Positions 53,848-63,433 of a stretch of 64,000 nt of DNA are shown one piece after another. The first letter of the stretch is position 1. Every line of letters starts with the position of its first letter. The stretch spans positions 82,001-146,000 of the forward strand of contig KN805385.1 in the NCBI GenBank assembly GCA_000818945.1, in the 5' to 3' direction. The translations under genes were made by a program, and so were the position numbers. The stretch comes from Schizochytrium sp. CCTCC M209059 (Eukaryota; Sar; Bigyra; Thraustochytrida; Thraustochytriidae). A model generated the notes under the pieces. It saw only the letters and a program-made list of their open reading frames with translations, made no database searches and was not told the DNA's origin.

Positions 53848-55698
53848 ATGCGGCAACTCATCGCCATTCTCCTGGTGCTCTGGAGCTGCTTCGCCCTCAA
53901 CACCGCAAACGCGGACAAGATCAAGCTCAGGTTGTCCGGGAATGTGCTCGCTTTCTGTAAAATTGAAGTTTACGACAGGAAAAACAAGCGGATTGCTCTC
54001 ACAAACCCGCAGGCATCGAAAGGTGTAGATGAAAGAAGCACAGAGAGAGGCCCGATCGGTGGGAGCAGCAATCAGGATTACACCAAAGGTGGTTGCTACC
54101 ACTCCGTGAGTCCTTCCCCTTTCACTCATGTCTTTTGGGAAGCAGAACTTGTCAACAAGAAAGCCTTTGACGTGACCCGCATCGTAATCCTCAACCGTGC
54201 TGACTGCTGCTCGCAACGCATCCGAGGCACGAAAATCTTCACGGTAGACAGTCAGGGCAAGGAATCCCACAAGTTCACAATCACAAAGCACGATTCCAGA
54301 CTCGAGTTCAGAGACTGCAGTGGAACCGAAGTACCCAGGATTCACAGCGTCGTTTACGGAACACCGTTTGAAGATCCGACATCCGCGCTGGGGTTTCAAC
54401 TGACCCAGAACATCGAAAACAGCGGCAGCACTCCTACAACGTCGGGAAGCTTCAAGGCCAGCTTTCTCAGCAATGAAGAGGTCGAATTCAACTTCCAGCA
54501 AACGTTAGGTTTGAGCATTAAGAGCTCGACGAGTGTGAAAGCGGGAGTTCCCAAGATTGCGGAGACAACAGTCGGGCTGGAAGTCGGTGTCGAAGCAGAA
54601 TTTACTGCAAGTCAGACCATTCGAAGGAGCGTCACGCGCGAAGCGTCGTTTGAGATTGGTGGCGATCCCATCGCGCCTCGATCGTTCAAGACACTTGCTT
54701 TGTTCGGACAGCAAATCACTTTCAAGGTTCCCTTCACGGCCAAAGCTACCGTCAGCAAAGAGAGTCGTCCTGCATTCTGCAATCGAGAGGTCGATGGCCT
54801 TGTCGGTGAGGCAGTCATCTCGGGCGTCTCCGACGTTTCCAGCACGAGTCTAACGCAGTTTTCCACAGATAGTCCCGTGGAGTGCCGAAAGCCTACGGAC
54901 GAAGAAATTCATCGGATGAAAATTTCCAGCTTCGAGCCTGACCTTTGCAGGAATGGTCGCCTTTGTGCCAATAACGCGCTTTGCGTACGTGATGACATCC
55001 GCGAGGGTGTTTGCTGCACGCGGAACAATCCTCACTCCTGCTGCTCGAACGCAAACCGCGGTTGCCCGAATGACGGCGTGCAGCGTTGCCCGACGAAAAA
55101 GGGTATCTTCAATCCGTGCTGCAGATTCGATGCAGTTGCAAGCTCTAAAAGCTCGAGCTTTCTCGATACGCTTTCCAACGAGCGGTCCGCGATTGTTGCT
55201 CCCTCTGGCGTTTTGAACACAAAAAGTGGCCTCTCCTGGAGATACCGATTGCTCGATGAAACCGCCTCGTCGGACCCCACGCCCAAGCCGACACCCAAGC
55301 CGACGCCCAAACCGACGCCGGATGCGCTCTGCCCCAACGGCATTCCCCAAGGCAAAGAATGCTGTCCCAAATCTTGTGGTACATGCGGTGGGCCTGGTTG
55401 CAGCAGCCGTCCGGGAGGATCGTCCAAGTGCTGCCAGAGTCATATCGCGAACTCGGACCGGTTCTGCGAGCTTGTGGGCCCGCCTTGCCGCATGGTGGAG
55501 CCAACGCCTCAAGCCCTTTGCTCGGCTAAGGGTGGCATCCTTTCGGGCAACGTGTGCTGTCCCAAGTCGTGCGGTACGTGCGGTGGAGTCGGTTGCCATA
55601 CTCGTCCAGGCGGGGCGTCTGTGTGCTGCACAGGTCACATTGCAACCTCCGACCGCTTCTGTCACCTCTTTGGCGCTCCTTGCCGCACGGACATCTAA
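53848..55698 (+). CDS. Predicted secreted lectin-like protein with aerolysin-type pore-forming fold
   Basis: The 616-aa product has a signal peptide (residues 1-22, cleavage after NANA). Residues about 30-150 resemble an F5/8-type or fucolectin-like sugar-binding domain (GGCYHSVSPSPFTHVFWEA, IVILNRADCCSQR). Residues about 205-345 resemble aerolysin/natterin-type beta pore-forming modules: Ser/Thr-rich alternating strands, a GVPKIAETT segment and a late VPFTAKA segment. A Cys-rich region, a linker of four Pro-Thr-Pro-Lys units (about 482-500) and two near-identical 50-residue Cys-rich repeats (CCPKSCGTCGG, GGxxxCC, SDRFC) follow. It is likely exported and could act in defence, feeding or adhesion. 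Pore formation is not shown. The frame is intact. Confidence 0.72.
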   Translation: MRQLIAILLVLWSCFALNTANADKIKLRLSGNVLAFCKIEVYDRKNKRIALTNPQASKGVDERSTERGPIGGSSNQDYTKGGCYHSVSPSPFTHVFWEAELVNKKAFDVTRIVILNRADCCSQRIRGTKIFTVDSQGKESHKFTITKHDSRLEFRDCSGTEVPRIHSVVYGTPFEDPTSALGFQLTQNIENSGSTPTTSGSFKASFLSNEEVEFNFQQTLGLSIKSSTSVKAGVPKIAETTVGLEVGVEAEFTASQTIRRSVTREASFEIGGDPIAPRSFKTLALFGQQITFKVPFTAKATVSKESRPAFCNREVDGLVGEAVISGVSDVSSTSLTQFSTDSPVECRKPTDEEIHRMKISSFEPDLCRNGRLCANNALCVRDDIREGVCCTRNNPHSCCSNANRGCPNDGVQRCPTKKGIFNPCCRFDAVASSKSSSFLDTLSNERSAIVAPSGVLNTKSGLSWRYRLLDETASSDPTPKPTPKPTPKPTPDALCPNGIPQGKECCPKSCGTCGGPGCSSRPGGSSKCCQSHIANSDRFCELVGPPCRMVEPTPQALCSAKGGILSGNVCCPKSCGTCGGVGCHTRPGGASVCCTGHIATSDRFCHLFGAPCRTDI

Positions 55699-56319
55699 TC
55701 ATAGCAACTCGCTGTAGTAGACCAAGGCCCATCTATGGGCCAACTATCATAGCAGGCCAACGATAGTCGCGGCCCTAAGATATAAAGATAAGTCTTTTCT
55801 TCCGTACTAGGGCCCGGCTAGACCTGTGATCGATCTAGTTGCCAGCCACAGCGACATGCCCCAACCACATTGATGAGGCTTCATCTCTCGATTCCTTTCT
55901 CCTGTCTTTCGCCAACGAGATTGCCACTCATGTCAGTGAAGAAGGGAGGCCACCGGCCATCCCATCTTTCCTGACAAGCTCGATCGATCGATCTTTTCAT
56001 TCGATCTTTTCCATTCGATCTTCATTCTGATCAGTGACAGAGACAGTCGCGCACTGTCTGTCTGTTCCTCACTCACCATGGTCACTGTCACTGTCTGTCA
56101 CTCTCTGTCTGTCTGTCACTCACTCACTCACTCACTCCCTTATACTCACTCTTGATTTCATTGTCACCGGTCGATTGATCGATTGATCGATTGATCGATT
56201 GATCGATTCGATTGACTGATTCATTCTTGCTTGCGCTTGCTTGCTTGCTTGCTTGCTTGCATTCCCCCATTGCAGGGAGGGCAGCAGGCAGGACGCGGAC
56301 GGCGGGCGGCGCGGGACGC
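55699..56319. other. Intergenic spacer and leader of the oxygenase gene
   Basis: No gene. It contains CTGT/CACT tracts, a GATTGATC octamer repeat (about 56171-56208) and a CTTG tract (56228-56260), followed by a TTGCAG that could be an intron acceptor in the leader. Confidence 0.5.
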
Positions 56320-57987
56320 ATGGTGCTGGACCGCGTGCGAGCGGTCGCGCGCGAGGGGTGGGCGGGATGGCACGTGGCCGAGGTGGTGCGGCAGCCCTCG
56401 GGCCGCGCGCACGAGTGGCTGGTCCTGGCATGGCGCGGGGAGGACGGGCCGCGGACCTGCTGGCTCGTCTTGTGGAGAGACGGGACCTGCCAGCTACGAC
56501 TCGACCGAGGCCAGATGTTTCCGCTCCCGAGCGCGGACATCGAGGGCGCGGAAGCCGACGCGGAGGGCCTCCAGTCCTGGCTCCAACGCGCCGCCGAGGA
56601 AGCCAAGAAACTGCCCAGCGACTTTGAGGACGTCCCTGGCCGCGAAGACCTCGCCGCGCGCGGCACTGCCGCCTTTCGCAAGCTCACGAGCGGCCAAGAC
56701 GCCCTTATTGGACCCCTCGTCGGCGCCGTGCAGTCCCGCACCGTCGTCGTCGAAGACCCCATCGCCTTTGGCGGACACTGGTGCCCCGAGCTTCTCGAGG
56801 CCCAACTTGTACAGCGCCGGCACACCGAGCACACGGACTGTGTCACTGTTTCCCCTTCGCAGCTCGAGACGCTGCGGTCCACCGGCCTGCTCGTCATGCC
56901 CAATGCTATTCCAGCCGCAGCCGTCAAACTCTTACGCCAAGAACTCTGCGAAATAGATCTCTCGCGAGGCAACCATGGCCAGCACCCCTCGGTGCGTACT
57001 GATAAAATCGCTTTTATTGAATTTTCTGAAAGCGACGACATGGAAGGCGCCTTTGCCATTCTCGAAGACGTTGGAGCGCAAATTGGCAGCTGGCGCGGAG
57101 CCCCGCTCATGCGACCTACCCAGGGGATGGTGGCGCATTACGCCGCAGACACTGGCGCGCATTACAGCAAGCACTACGATAACGAGCGGGACCATCAAGG
57201 GTTTTGGCGAAATCATCGCGTCCTGACCGCCTTGCTGTATCTGAGCGACGACGAGTACTCTTGCGTGCTGCACGGCGGCGAACTCGTCGCCGAGGACACC
57301 AACGCCACGACACACTCGATCAATCCTACGGCAGGCACGCTTGTGCTCTTTGATAGCCGATCCATCGAGCATGAAGTTATGCCGATGCGCCGTGCGCAAG
57401 ACCTTGTCAACTCCGAAGTAGCCTGCTCTGTGAGGTCGACATCGTCCTCATCGTCATCTGCATCCTCTGCGCTTGAACCTTCGGGAGCAAACGACGTGGA
57501 CACGGAGGGCGCGGGGGAGCGCCCCGCTCAAGGCGAAGAAAGCCTTCCTGCGGCCATCCGCACTGCGCAGCGCTTTGCTGTCTCCCTTTGGTTCGTTGCA
57601 ACGACCTTGCTCGAAACGGACCCTCTGCCGCCTTCGGGCGTCAAGACACGGCCTCCGCCGCCTCCTCCAAAGCCCGAGGTGAGGGCCGTTCCACGCTATC
57701 GGCCTCGGCGCCGAACTCGGCAACAGCAGGCGAACGGCCCCGACGGTGGCGACGCGAGCAACGGTAGAAACAGCAACAGCAACGACAGTAGCGACAACCA
57801 GAATGGAAACGAAAATAGCAGAGATGACCAAGACGATGTCGAATACGACGAGGAAGACGACCGTCCCGTCAAAATGGCGCGAGTCGTCGTCGACTCTTCG
57901 ATTCTACGCGAAAACGGCGACCAAGGTTCAAGCCATAATGAAGGATCCGCAAGCAGTGAGTTTTCCTTCAACTTTCTGGGATCATGA
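56320..57987 (+). CDS. 2-oxoglutarate/Fe(II) oxygenase, prolyl-hydroxylase (PHD/EGLN)-like
   Basis: The first ATG of the frame is 56320, giving 555 aa. The dioxygenase core is at residues about 180-430. Iron ligands are H285 and D287 in KHYDNE and H351 in SIEHEVMP; the 2-oxoglutarate-binding Arg is R418 in RFAVSLWF. YLSD, HGGELV and AGTLVLFDS match the PHD pattern (YLNKDW, GGILRIF, LLFFWSD). A 55-residue Ser/acidic insertion between the distal His and the Arg is unusual. The N-terminal 170 residues have no recognised domain. The C-terminus is Pro-rich, then Asn/Ser/Asp-rich. PHD-type enzymes hydroxylate prolines in oxygen sensing or on ribosomal proteins; which applies here is unknown. Confidence 0.8.
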   Translation: MVLDRVRAVAREGWAGWHVAEVVRQPSGRAHEWLVLAWRGEDGPRTCWLVLWRDGTCQLRLDRGQMFPLPSADIEGAEADAEGLQSWLQRAAEEAKKLPSDFEDVPGREDLAARGTAAFRKLTSGQDALIGPLVGAVQSRTVVVEDPIAFGGHWCPELLEAQLVQRRHTEHTDCVTVSPSQLETLRSTGLLVMPNAIPAAAVKLLRQELCEIDLSRGNHGQHPSVRTDKIAFIEFSESDDMEGAFAILEDVGAQIGSWRGAPLMRPTQGMVAHYAADTGAHYSKHYDNERDHQGFWRNHRVLTALLYLSDDEYSCVLHGGELVAEDTNATTHSINPTAGTLVLFDSRSIEHEVMPMRRAQDLVNSEVACSVRSTSSSSSSASSALEPSGANDVDTEGAGERPAQGEESLPAAIRTAQRFAVSLWFVATTLLETDPLPPSGVKTRPPPPPPKPEVRAVPRYRPRRRTRQQQANGPDGGDASNGRNSNSNDSSDNQNGNENSRDDQDDVEYDEEDDRPVKMARVVVDSSILRENGDQGSSHNEGSASSEFSFNFLGS

Positions 57988-58262
57988 CCGCCGCCTCTTG
58001 GGCCAAACCACGCATTTCTGTTGTCCGACTTCGTTGTCCACTGTCTTTATTGCCTTTTGCGTACTGAACTTGTGCCACGTCTCATTTACGCGCGCCCTTG
58101 CAAGTATTTCCTCGCTTGCAAACGAGCGTGGGTCCGAACTCCCACACGGAAGCAAAACACAGCCATGATACATCAAGAGAGAGAAAAGGATTTACGTATG
58201 TATACGCCAATGTTAAATGTCTTTCATCCATTGCGAGAAACTGGAAAAAGGTTGTTCCTTGT

Positions 58263-61200
58263 TCACGCGCTCGTTGCAATACCAAAGCGCTTGCTTACCC
58301 GAGACGACGAGTTAGGTCGCAGTGCCGCAGCGGCCTTGGTCGCAGCAGATTCGCCACAAAGACCAAGCGCTGTACACTCGGCGAGCGAGACCAGAATGAG
58401 GTCCTTGCGCTGCGCCTCGTCCGCGCTTCGTTTTCCCGTCTCTGACGATTTGCGCTTCTTCTTGTTCTTCTTGGTACGTGGACCTTCGTCCTTGGGCGTC
58501 TTCTCCTCGTCTTCTTCTTCCTCCTCCTCCTTCTTCTCGTCATCCTTGTCTTCATCATTCTCCTTCTCAAGATCTTCTTCGTTGGTAACTGCGGAATCCT
58601 TGGCAATGTTGCTATCAAGTCGAAGATCCCGTAGCGCCATTTCGAGCTCCGTCTGGAGGGTTGCAGGAAGCTTGTCAGGCCCCTCCTCGTCCTCTTCGCC
58701 CAAGAGGACCGGCGCTTCAGCGTTGATGAAAACTGCTCGATGAAGTGCAAGCTTGAGGAGCGTCTCGAGCGCAAAGGGCACAGATCGTAGGCCGGAAAGT
58801 GCTTTCATGAGAGCGTCGACCTGCGGCGCATGTGATCGCAAGAGCTCCTCACGGAAACCATGTGGGTTGTTGGCCAGGAGGTGTTGCAGACAGCTCAGCG
58901 CCACAAGAACGTCCATCGTCTGATTTTGCTCCGGCGTAGATGATGATGACGACGACGACGACTTGACACCGGCCCCGCGCTTGCGCGTCTTGCTAGGTCG
59001 CCCACTCGTGTTCGTGACAGCATTCGGCCCTGTGAGAGAAGCAGATGAAGAAGCCTGCAATGACGCAAGGACGCTCTCCACGACAGTGTCGATTCGTCCC
59101 CATGTGCAAAGACACTCAAGAACGGGGCCAAGATCGCGTACCATGTTGACGAGAAATTGAGGCGGCAAAGAAGCCTCGCCACGCGAGTACTGCTCAAAGG
59201 TGAACCCTGGCGAGTAAGTGAAGAGCTCTGCCGCCACCTCTCGCGCGAATTCGCCATCGCACGGTAATTGGCCAGCAACCTCGAGCAGCGCAGGCATATC
59301 CCGGTCCGCATCGAAGCGGTCCGAGGCTAGCACGGGGCGCACAAAATCGGCAAAGCTGAAGGCATCTTGCATTTGACCGCGCGCTGTTTCGTAGCGAGAG
59401 GAGTTGAGCTGGGTTGCGACACTGCGCCAAATAGCTGCAACCGCACGGAGCGCTCCTGTGAGAATGGGCGTGCCGTCAATGCCCGTGGTGAGAGTTTTGG
59501 GCTTTTTGGTTACACGTCCACGTTTTCCGATCGTGGATCCCGAGGTAAGTTGAGCTCCAACTTCGTTCTGAATCCACTTGCCAAGAAGTAACGCGAGTTT
59601 GCAGGCAGAGCCAACGCTAACGTGGCGATGAATATTGGTGAAAAACGCCATTGACGCCGTTGCGTGAGACTTAAGAAGAGCAAGGGCTCGAGAAAGCTGC
59701 TCGCTGCCCTTTGCCCCCTGAGGATAAAAGGAGTCAAGCAAGAGCTTGGTCAGCTTGGAGCCCAGAGACACGTCCATCGCAAGACGCTCCAGCAAGTGAT
59801 CTACCTGCACGACCTCGTAAAACTTGATTGTTCTGATGCTCTTGACGCGGATGAGCAAGCTGAGCAGGGCATTGCGAACTTGCTTGGAGTGATCATGAAT
59901 CAACGGACTCGTATGAGGAAGCACGTCGTGGAGCGCGCCCTGCGCCAACGGGTTCTCGCTTATGAACTCTAGACCGCGCAGCACGGCCACGCGAACCTCT
60001 GGACTGTTGGTGTCCCGCAAGAGATCGCCCACGAGCGTCGACAGCAGCGACACAGTTGCTTTCTTGGGAATAAGCTCCCAGTACACGGACAGCATCCGGC
60101 AGGCGCCCTGGACAGCAGCCACACGTACGCGAGGGCAGACGTCACGAAGCAGGGTTTCGATGGCAGCAAACTGTTTCTGAAGCACCTGATCGGTTTCGGC
60201 GACGCTGGCATCCGGGTCTTGTAAAGGGAAGGCGCGCGCCAAAAGACGAGTTGCGTTGAAACGGACGGAAGGGTTGGCAACATTGAGTGCCCGCCAAAGA
60301 ATTGGATTGTACAGGCGAAGTAGCATCGCATCGACTCCGCGAATGTGTTTGTTGTCGTGAAAGCCCGCCGAAAGCACAACAAAGACGGTTCGCGCGAGGT
60401 CAGGGTCCGCAACGTGTACCCCAGCGTCCATGAGATCCTGAATCATTTCGCCTTCGATGACGGTGAGAATCTCTGCACTCTCGTGCGAGGCCGAAGCCAG
60501 CTGCCAGGCTCGAAAGTACACATCCGCATAACTTTCAGCGAGGTCACTGGGATCGCGCGAGGCCCCTGTACTACCCATTGCGGTCAAAAGAGGAGCCGAC
60601 GAGGATGAAGAAGCTGCAAAGGGCAGCTGTGTCTTTATGGTTGCGTGAATGTCCGAAATAAATTCCTCGTTGAGACAGCAGACTTCACTGAGGAACTTTC
60701 GCCCATCCTCAGAAAACAGGTACAGGGGGCTCAAGAAACAGCGAAGCAGCAGCTGCTTGAGCGTGAGACTGCTGTCATCCTCGAGATCGAGGAGTCCAAG
60801 CATCTTGCGCACAACAAAGACACGTTTTACATCGGCGCGTTTGGCATCGTCCTCGAGGCTGTAAATGATGAGAACAGGGAGCAGACGCGTCACGAGCTGG
60901 CCCTTGTCGGGCAGATCGAGGACCCACCATTGCTCGCAGATGCGAGAGACTTTGCTTTGGAGTTCGCGTGCCGCCTTGAGTTCGAACAGCGCGTCGTGCA
61001 TCTGGCGTGCGCATCGCGTGAGACCCACGGGAACCCGCTGCCCTGCATGCGTATTACCGTTCTTTGACGCCTCTTGCAAGGATGCGAGACTTGCGAGGAC
61101 AACGCTGGAAACGCAGTTGAGGGCGCCAACCGCCGTCTTTTCGTTGGAGTCCATCATCTTGAGGGCGTCCCGCACCGCGTTGGCCAGGGTGTCCCAGGTT

Positions 61201-61454
61201 CGGGTCATGACGATTGACGACTTGCTGTCGATCTCTTGTCGCAAGGCCGCGCCCTTGCCCTTGCCAATAAATCGTACGGCGAAGGTCTGCGCAATCTCGC
61301 GCACGCTCGCGTCCTCGCCTTCTTGCGAGAGCCCATCGGCGAGAGCCTGGGCCCAGACTGCAATGTCAAGCTCCGTCAGGCTCGCCGCATCGGTCTCGGC
61401 CACGGCCTCGGGCGCCGTTGCTTGCGGTTGCTGCTTCTTTCGTCCACGCTGCAT
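58263..61454 (-). CDS. NCAPG2: Condensin II subunit CAP-G2
   Basis: The 1063-aa HEAT-repeat protein starts at the ATG at 61454. The central part matches CAP-G2 closely in layout: LYNPILWRALNVANPSVRFNATRLLARAFPL, then DQVLQKQF, LLRDVCPRVRVAAVQGACRMLSVYWELIP, SPEVRVAVLRGL and SKQVRNALLSLLIRVKSIRTIKFYEV. These blocks distinguish CAP-G2 from CAP-G of condensin I. CAP-G2 is the HEAT subunit of condensin II, which compacts chromosomes in the nucleus. A Ser-rich patch and a very acidic stretch (EKENDEDKDDEKKEEEEEE) followed by a basic KKNKKKRK run lie near the C-terminus; the latter may serve as nuclear localisation signal. Length is close to animal CAP-G2. No frame lesions are seen. Confidence 0.88.
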   Translation of the reverse strand: MQRGRKKQQPQATAPEAVAETDAASLTELDIAVWAQALADGLSQEGEDASVREIAQTFAVRFIGKGKGAALRQEIDSKSSIVMTRTWDTLANAVRDALKMMDSNEKTAVGALNCVSSVVLASLASLQEASKNGNTHAGQRVPVGLTRCARQMHDALFELKAARELQSKVSRICEQWWVLDLPDKGQLVTRLLPVLIIYSLEDDAKRADVKRVFVVRKMLGLLDLEDDSSLTLKQLLLRCFLSPLYLFSEDGRKFLSEVCCLNEEFISDIHATIKTQLPFAASSSSSAPLLTAMGSTGASRDPSDLAESYADVYFRAWQLASASHESAEILTVIEGEMIQDLMDAGVHVADPDLARTVFVVLSAGFHDNKHIRGVDAMLLRLYNPILWRALNVANPSVRFNATRLLARAFPLQDPDASVAETDQVLQKQFAAIETLLRDVCPRVRVAAVQGACRMLSVYWELIPKKATVSLLSTLVGDLLRDTNSPEVRVAVLRGLEFISENPLAQGALHDVLPHTSPLIHDHSKQVRNALLSLLIRVKSIRTIKFYEVVQVDHLLERLAMDVSLGSKLTKLLLDSFYPQGAKGSEQLSRALALLKSHATASMAFFTNIHRHVSVGSACKLALLLGKWIQNEVGAQLTSGSTIGKRGRVTKKPKTLTTGIDGTPILTGALRAVAAIWRSVATQLNSSRYETARGQMQDAFSFADFVRPVLASDRFDADRDMPALLEVAGQLPCDGEFAREVAAELFTYSPGFTFEQYSRGEASLPPQFLVNMVRDLGPVLECLCTWGRIDTVVESVLASLQASSSASLTGPNAVTNTSGRPSKTRKRGAGVKSSSSSSSSTPEQNQTMDVLVALSCLQHLLANNPHGFREELLRSHAPQVDALMKALSGLRSVPFALETLLKLALHRAVFINAEAPVLLGEEDEEGPDKLPATLQTELEMALRDLRLDSNIAKDSAVTNEEDLEKENDEDKDDEKKEEEEEEDEEKTPKDEGPRTKKNKKKRKSSETGKRSADEAQRKDLILVSLAECTALGLCGESAATKAAAALRPNSSSRVSKRFGIATSA

Positions 61455-62719
61455 TCTCTCAAGCTGCCTCGCGCCCGCACGCGTGCACGCGCCTTATTGA
61501 CTCTTCTCCTCTTCCTCGGTCGGGTCTGTTCTGTCTGCTCCGCGCTGGTCTGCTCTGAAGTGCTCTGGGCTGCTGCTCTCGCGACGGTTGCACGCTCAAC
61601 TTTCCAAAAGCCGAACAAACGGAGGAAAAAGGGGAGCGAGCATTTTGGCGGTTAAGCCTTGTTTTTTGAAGAACGTGACACGAAATAGGAGCGAATCAAG
61701 CGCGTGCGCGCGAGCATGCGAAGCTGCCCGCGCATTGGGGAAAATCTGTCTAACATGTAGATTGCAGAAAGCGATGCCAGGCATGTGAATGACTTTGACT
61801 GACTGACTGACTGTGAAATCTGAATGAGAGCTTGCCGTAAATTTGAAATAAACTACTAGTTACAAACGAAGAAAGAGAAATCTTCAGAGCAACGTGCGAC
61901 GGCAATGCGCTAGCAAAGAAAGTGCACCCGGGCTCACGTATTGAGCACGACGTAGTCATTCTAGAGCTATTTATGTTCCTAAAGTATCTTCGCAATGATC
62001 ACGAGGATCTAACAGTTTTCTCAACACATCAGCAACCAGCCAGCCAGCCAGGCAACTAACTAACTTAATCATCTGTAGGCTACGTATGAATGAACATGTG
62101 GGTCAGCCATCACAAAATAGGCCTATTCTTATATGAAATGGTACCATCTGCTCGCTAAAGGGGGAGGGAGGTTGACAAAAAAAGAGAAGGTAGGTGAGTG
62201 CAAATTGTGGAGCAAGTCGAGAATAGAAAAGTAAGTCCAAACAAATATAAGGGTATTGGAAGAGAAGAACCGAGTCAAAAACAAGAAGTAAATGCGAACT
62301 GTGGACAATGAAGAGGACCTCTGGGGGGGAAGAATAACGGCACACGAATTTCTTTAGACGTCCCTGTCTTTCCTAATTGAATGAATGAACACAATGAATT
62401 CTCGGATTATGAATAGTCTTTTTCTCACCAACAGACACCTCGCAAAACTTATTTACATAGCACGCTGAGAGCGACTCGCATGATCAAACATGTAGACATG
62501 TGCAAGCGAGCCTTGGCTCCTCCTAGGCCCAGCCGCAAGCAGCGGACGCATTTGCCAGCCCGAGGCAGCACGCGTCTCAACGTCTTTGCAACCAGCCCGA
62601 ACCTGATGCTCTCTCTCTCTGATCACCCCACATAGAGTGCAAATATGATCTTTTTTAGATTCAATACCTTGTTTTCGATCAAAAATGAGATGCCTGAAAT
62701 TGATTCGGTGGCTTAGGAA
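61455..62719. other. Intergenic spacer upstream of NCAPG2
   Basis: It holds the promoter region of NCAPG2 and otherwise no recognisable gene. GC content falls toward the right. Confidence 0.5.
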
Positions 62720-62985
62720 CATATTTCATTAAAAATATCCTTGAAGCTTTTTGTTCATTTTGAGAAAGTCCTTTATATTATACATACATAAATAATATAT
62801 TTTTCTAAAATATCTCAATTAATACATGATATGTACTAAATTTACTAATTTTTCGTCAAATGGTATCCTCTAGTGCCCAAAACAATATATTAATGTATAT
62901 TTTTAGTAAACCAAGTTATTTTTTATTTATTGTATATTAATAATTGTTAAAATTTATTTTACAATTTTAAAGAGTACTGGAGATG
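62720..62985. other. AT-rich island
   Basis: About 265 bp made almost only of A and T (TATATTATACATACATAAAT-like text), in sharp contrast to the GC-rich contig. No open frame or tandem unit is visible. It may be an organelle-DNA insertion, an origin or centromere-like element, or old transposon sequence. Confidence 0.8.
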
Positions 62986-63118
62986 TTGGAGTATTATTGT
63001 GGTTTTCGCGCCCTGTGAAGCCTGGAAAGACCCGAATCAGTGTGCGTATACGCTTTGAAAGACTTGTAAACGCTAGGCGCAGGCTGAACGTGATATATGT
63101 ATGCTCACGCCAAAAGTC

Positions 63119-63433
63119 TTATGTTCTTGCGTCCTTGCACGCCGGGAGGCCGGTGCTAGCTGCCTTGCTTGCTCCTCGGTCTCCGTCACGTAGCGAAGGC
63201 TCGCTTTCGTATGCAACGAAGAGCGGCCGTTGCGTAAGATAGAGAGGAAACACGAGATCCTTGATGGAGGTCTCTTCGATGCGAATCTTCTCCGCGCCGA
63301 CGACCGGTTCAGCGCACGCGGGCAGACGGGCGTTCCCGTCGCCTGCACGCAGCTGGGCCGCCGGCGCTCTCACAGCCGTCTTGTCGCGCAGAAGAAGCCT
63401 AGTCGAAGATGCTACGATCGAACGAGCATTCAT
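63119..63433 (-). CDS. Hypothetical small protein, weak evidence
   Basis: A 104-aa frame with ATG at 63433 and stop at 63119. The middle, IKDLVFPLYLTQRPLFVAY, is less low-complexity than most spurious frames here, but there is no recognised domain, and other frames overlap it. It may be a gene fragment next to the AT-rich island. Confidence 0.2.
   Translation of the reverse strand: MNARSIVASSTRLLLRDKTAVRAPAAQLRAGDGNARLPACAEPVVGAEKIRIEETSIKDLVFPLYLTQRPLFVAYESEPSLRDGDRGASKAASTGLPACKDART

Noticed and set aside
56212..56319. Extension of the oxygenase upstream of 56320
   Set aside because: No ATG in that part of the frame; it is translated GATT and CTTG repeat, more likely leader sequence.
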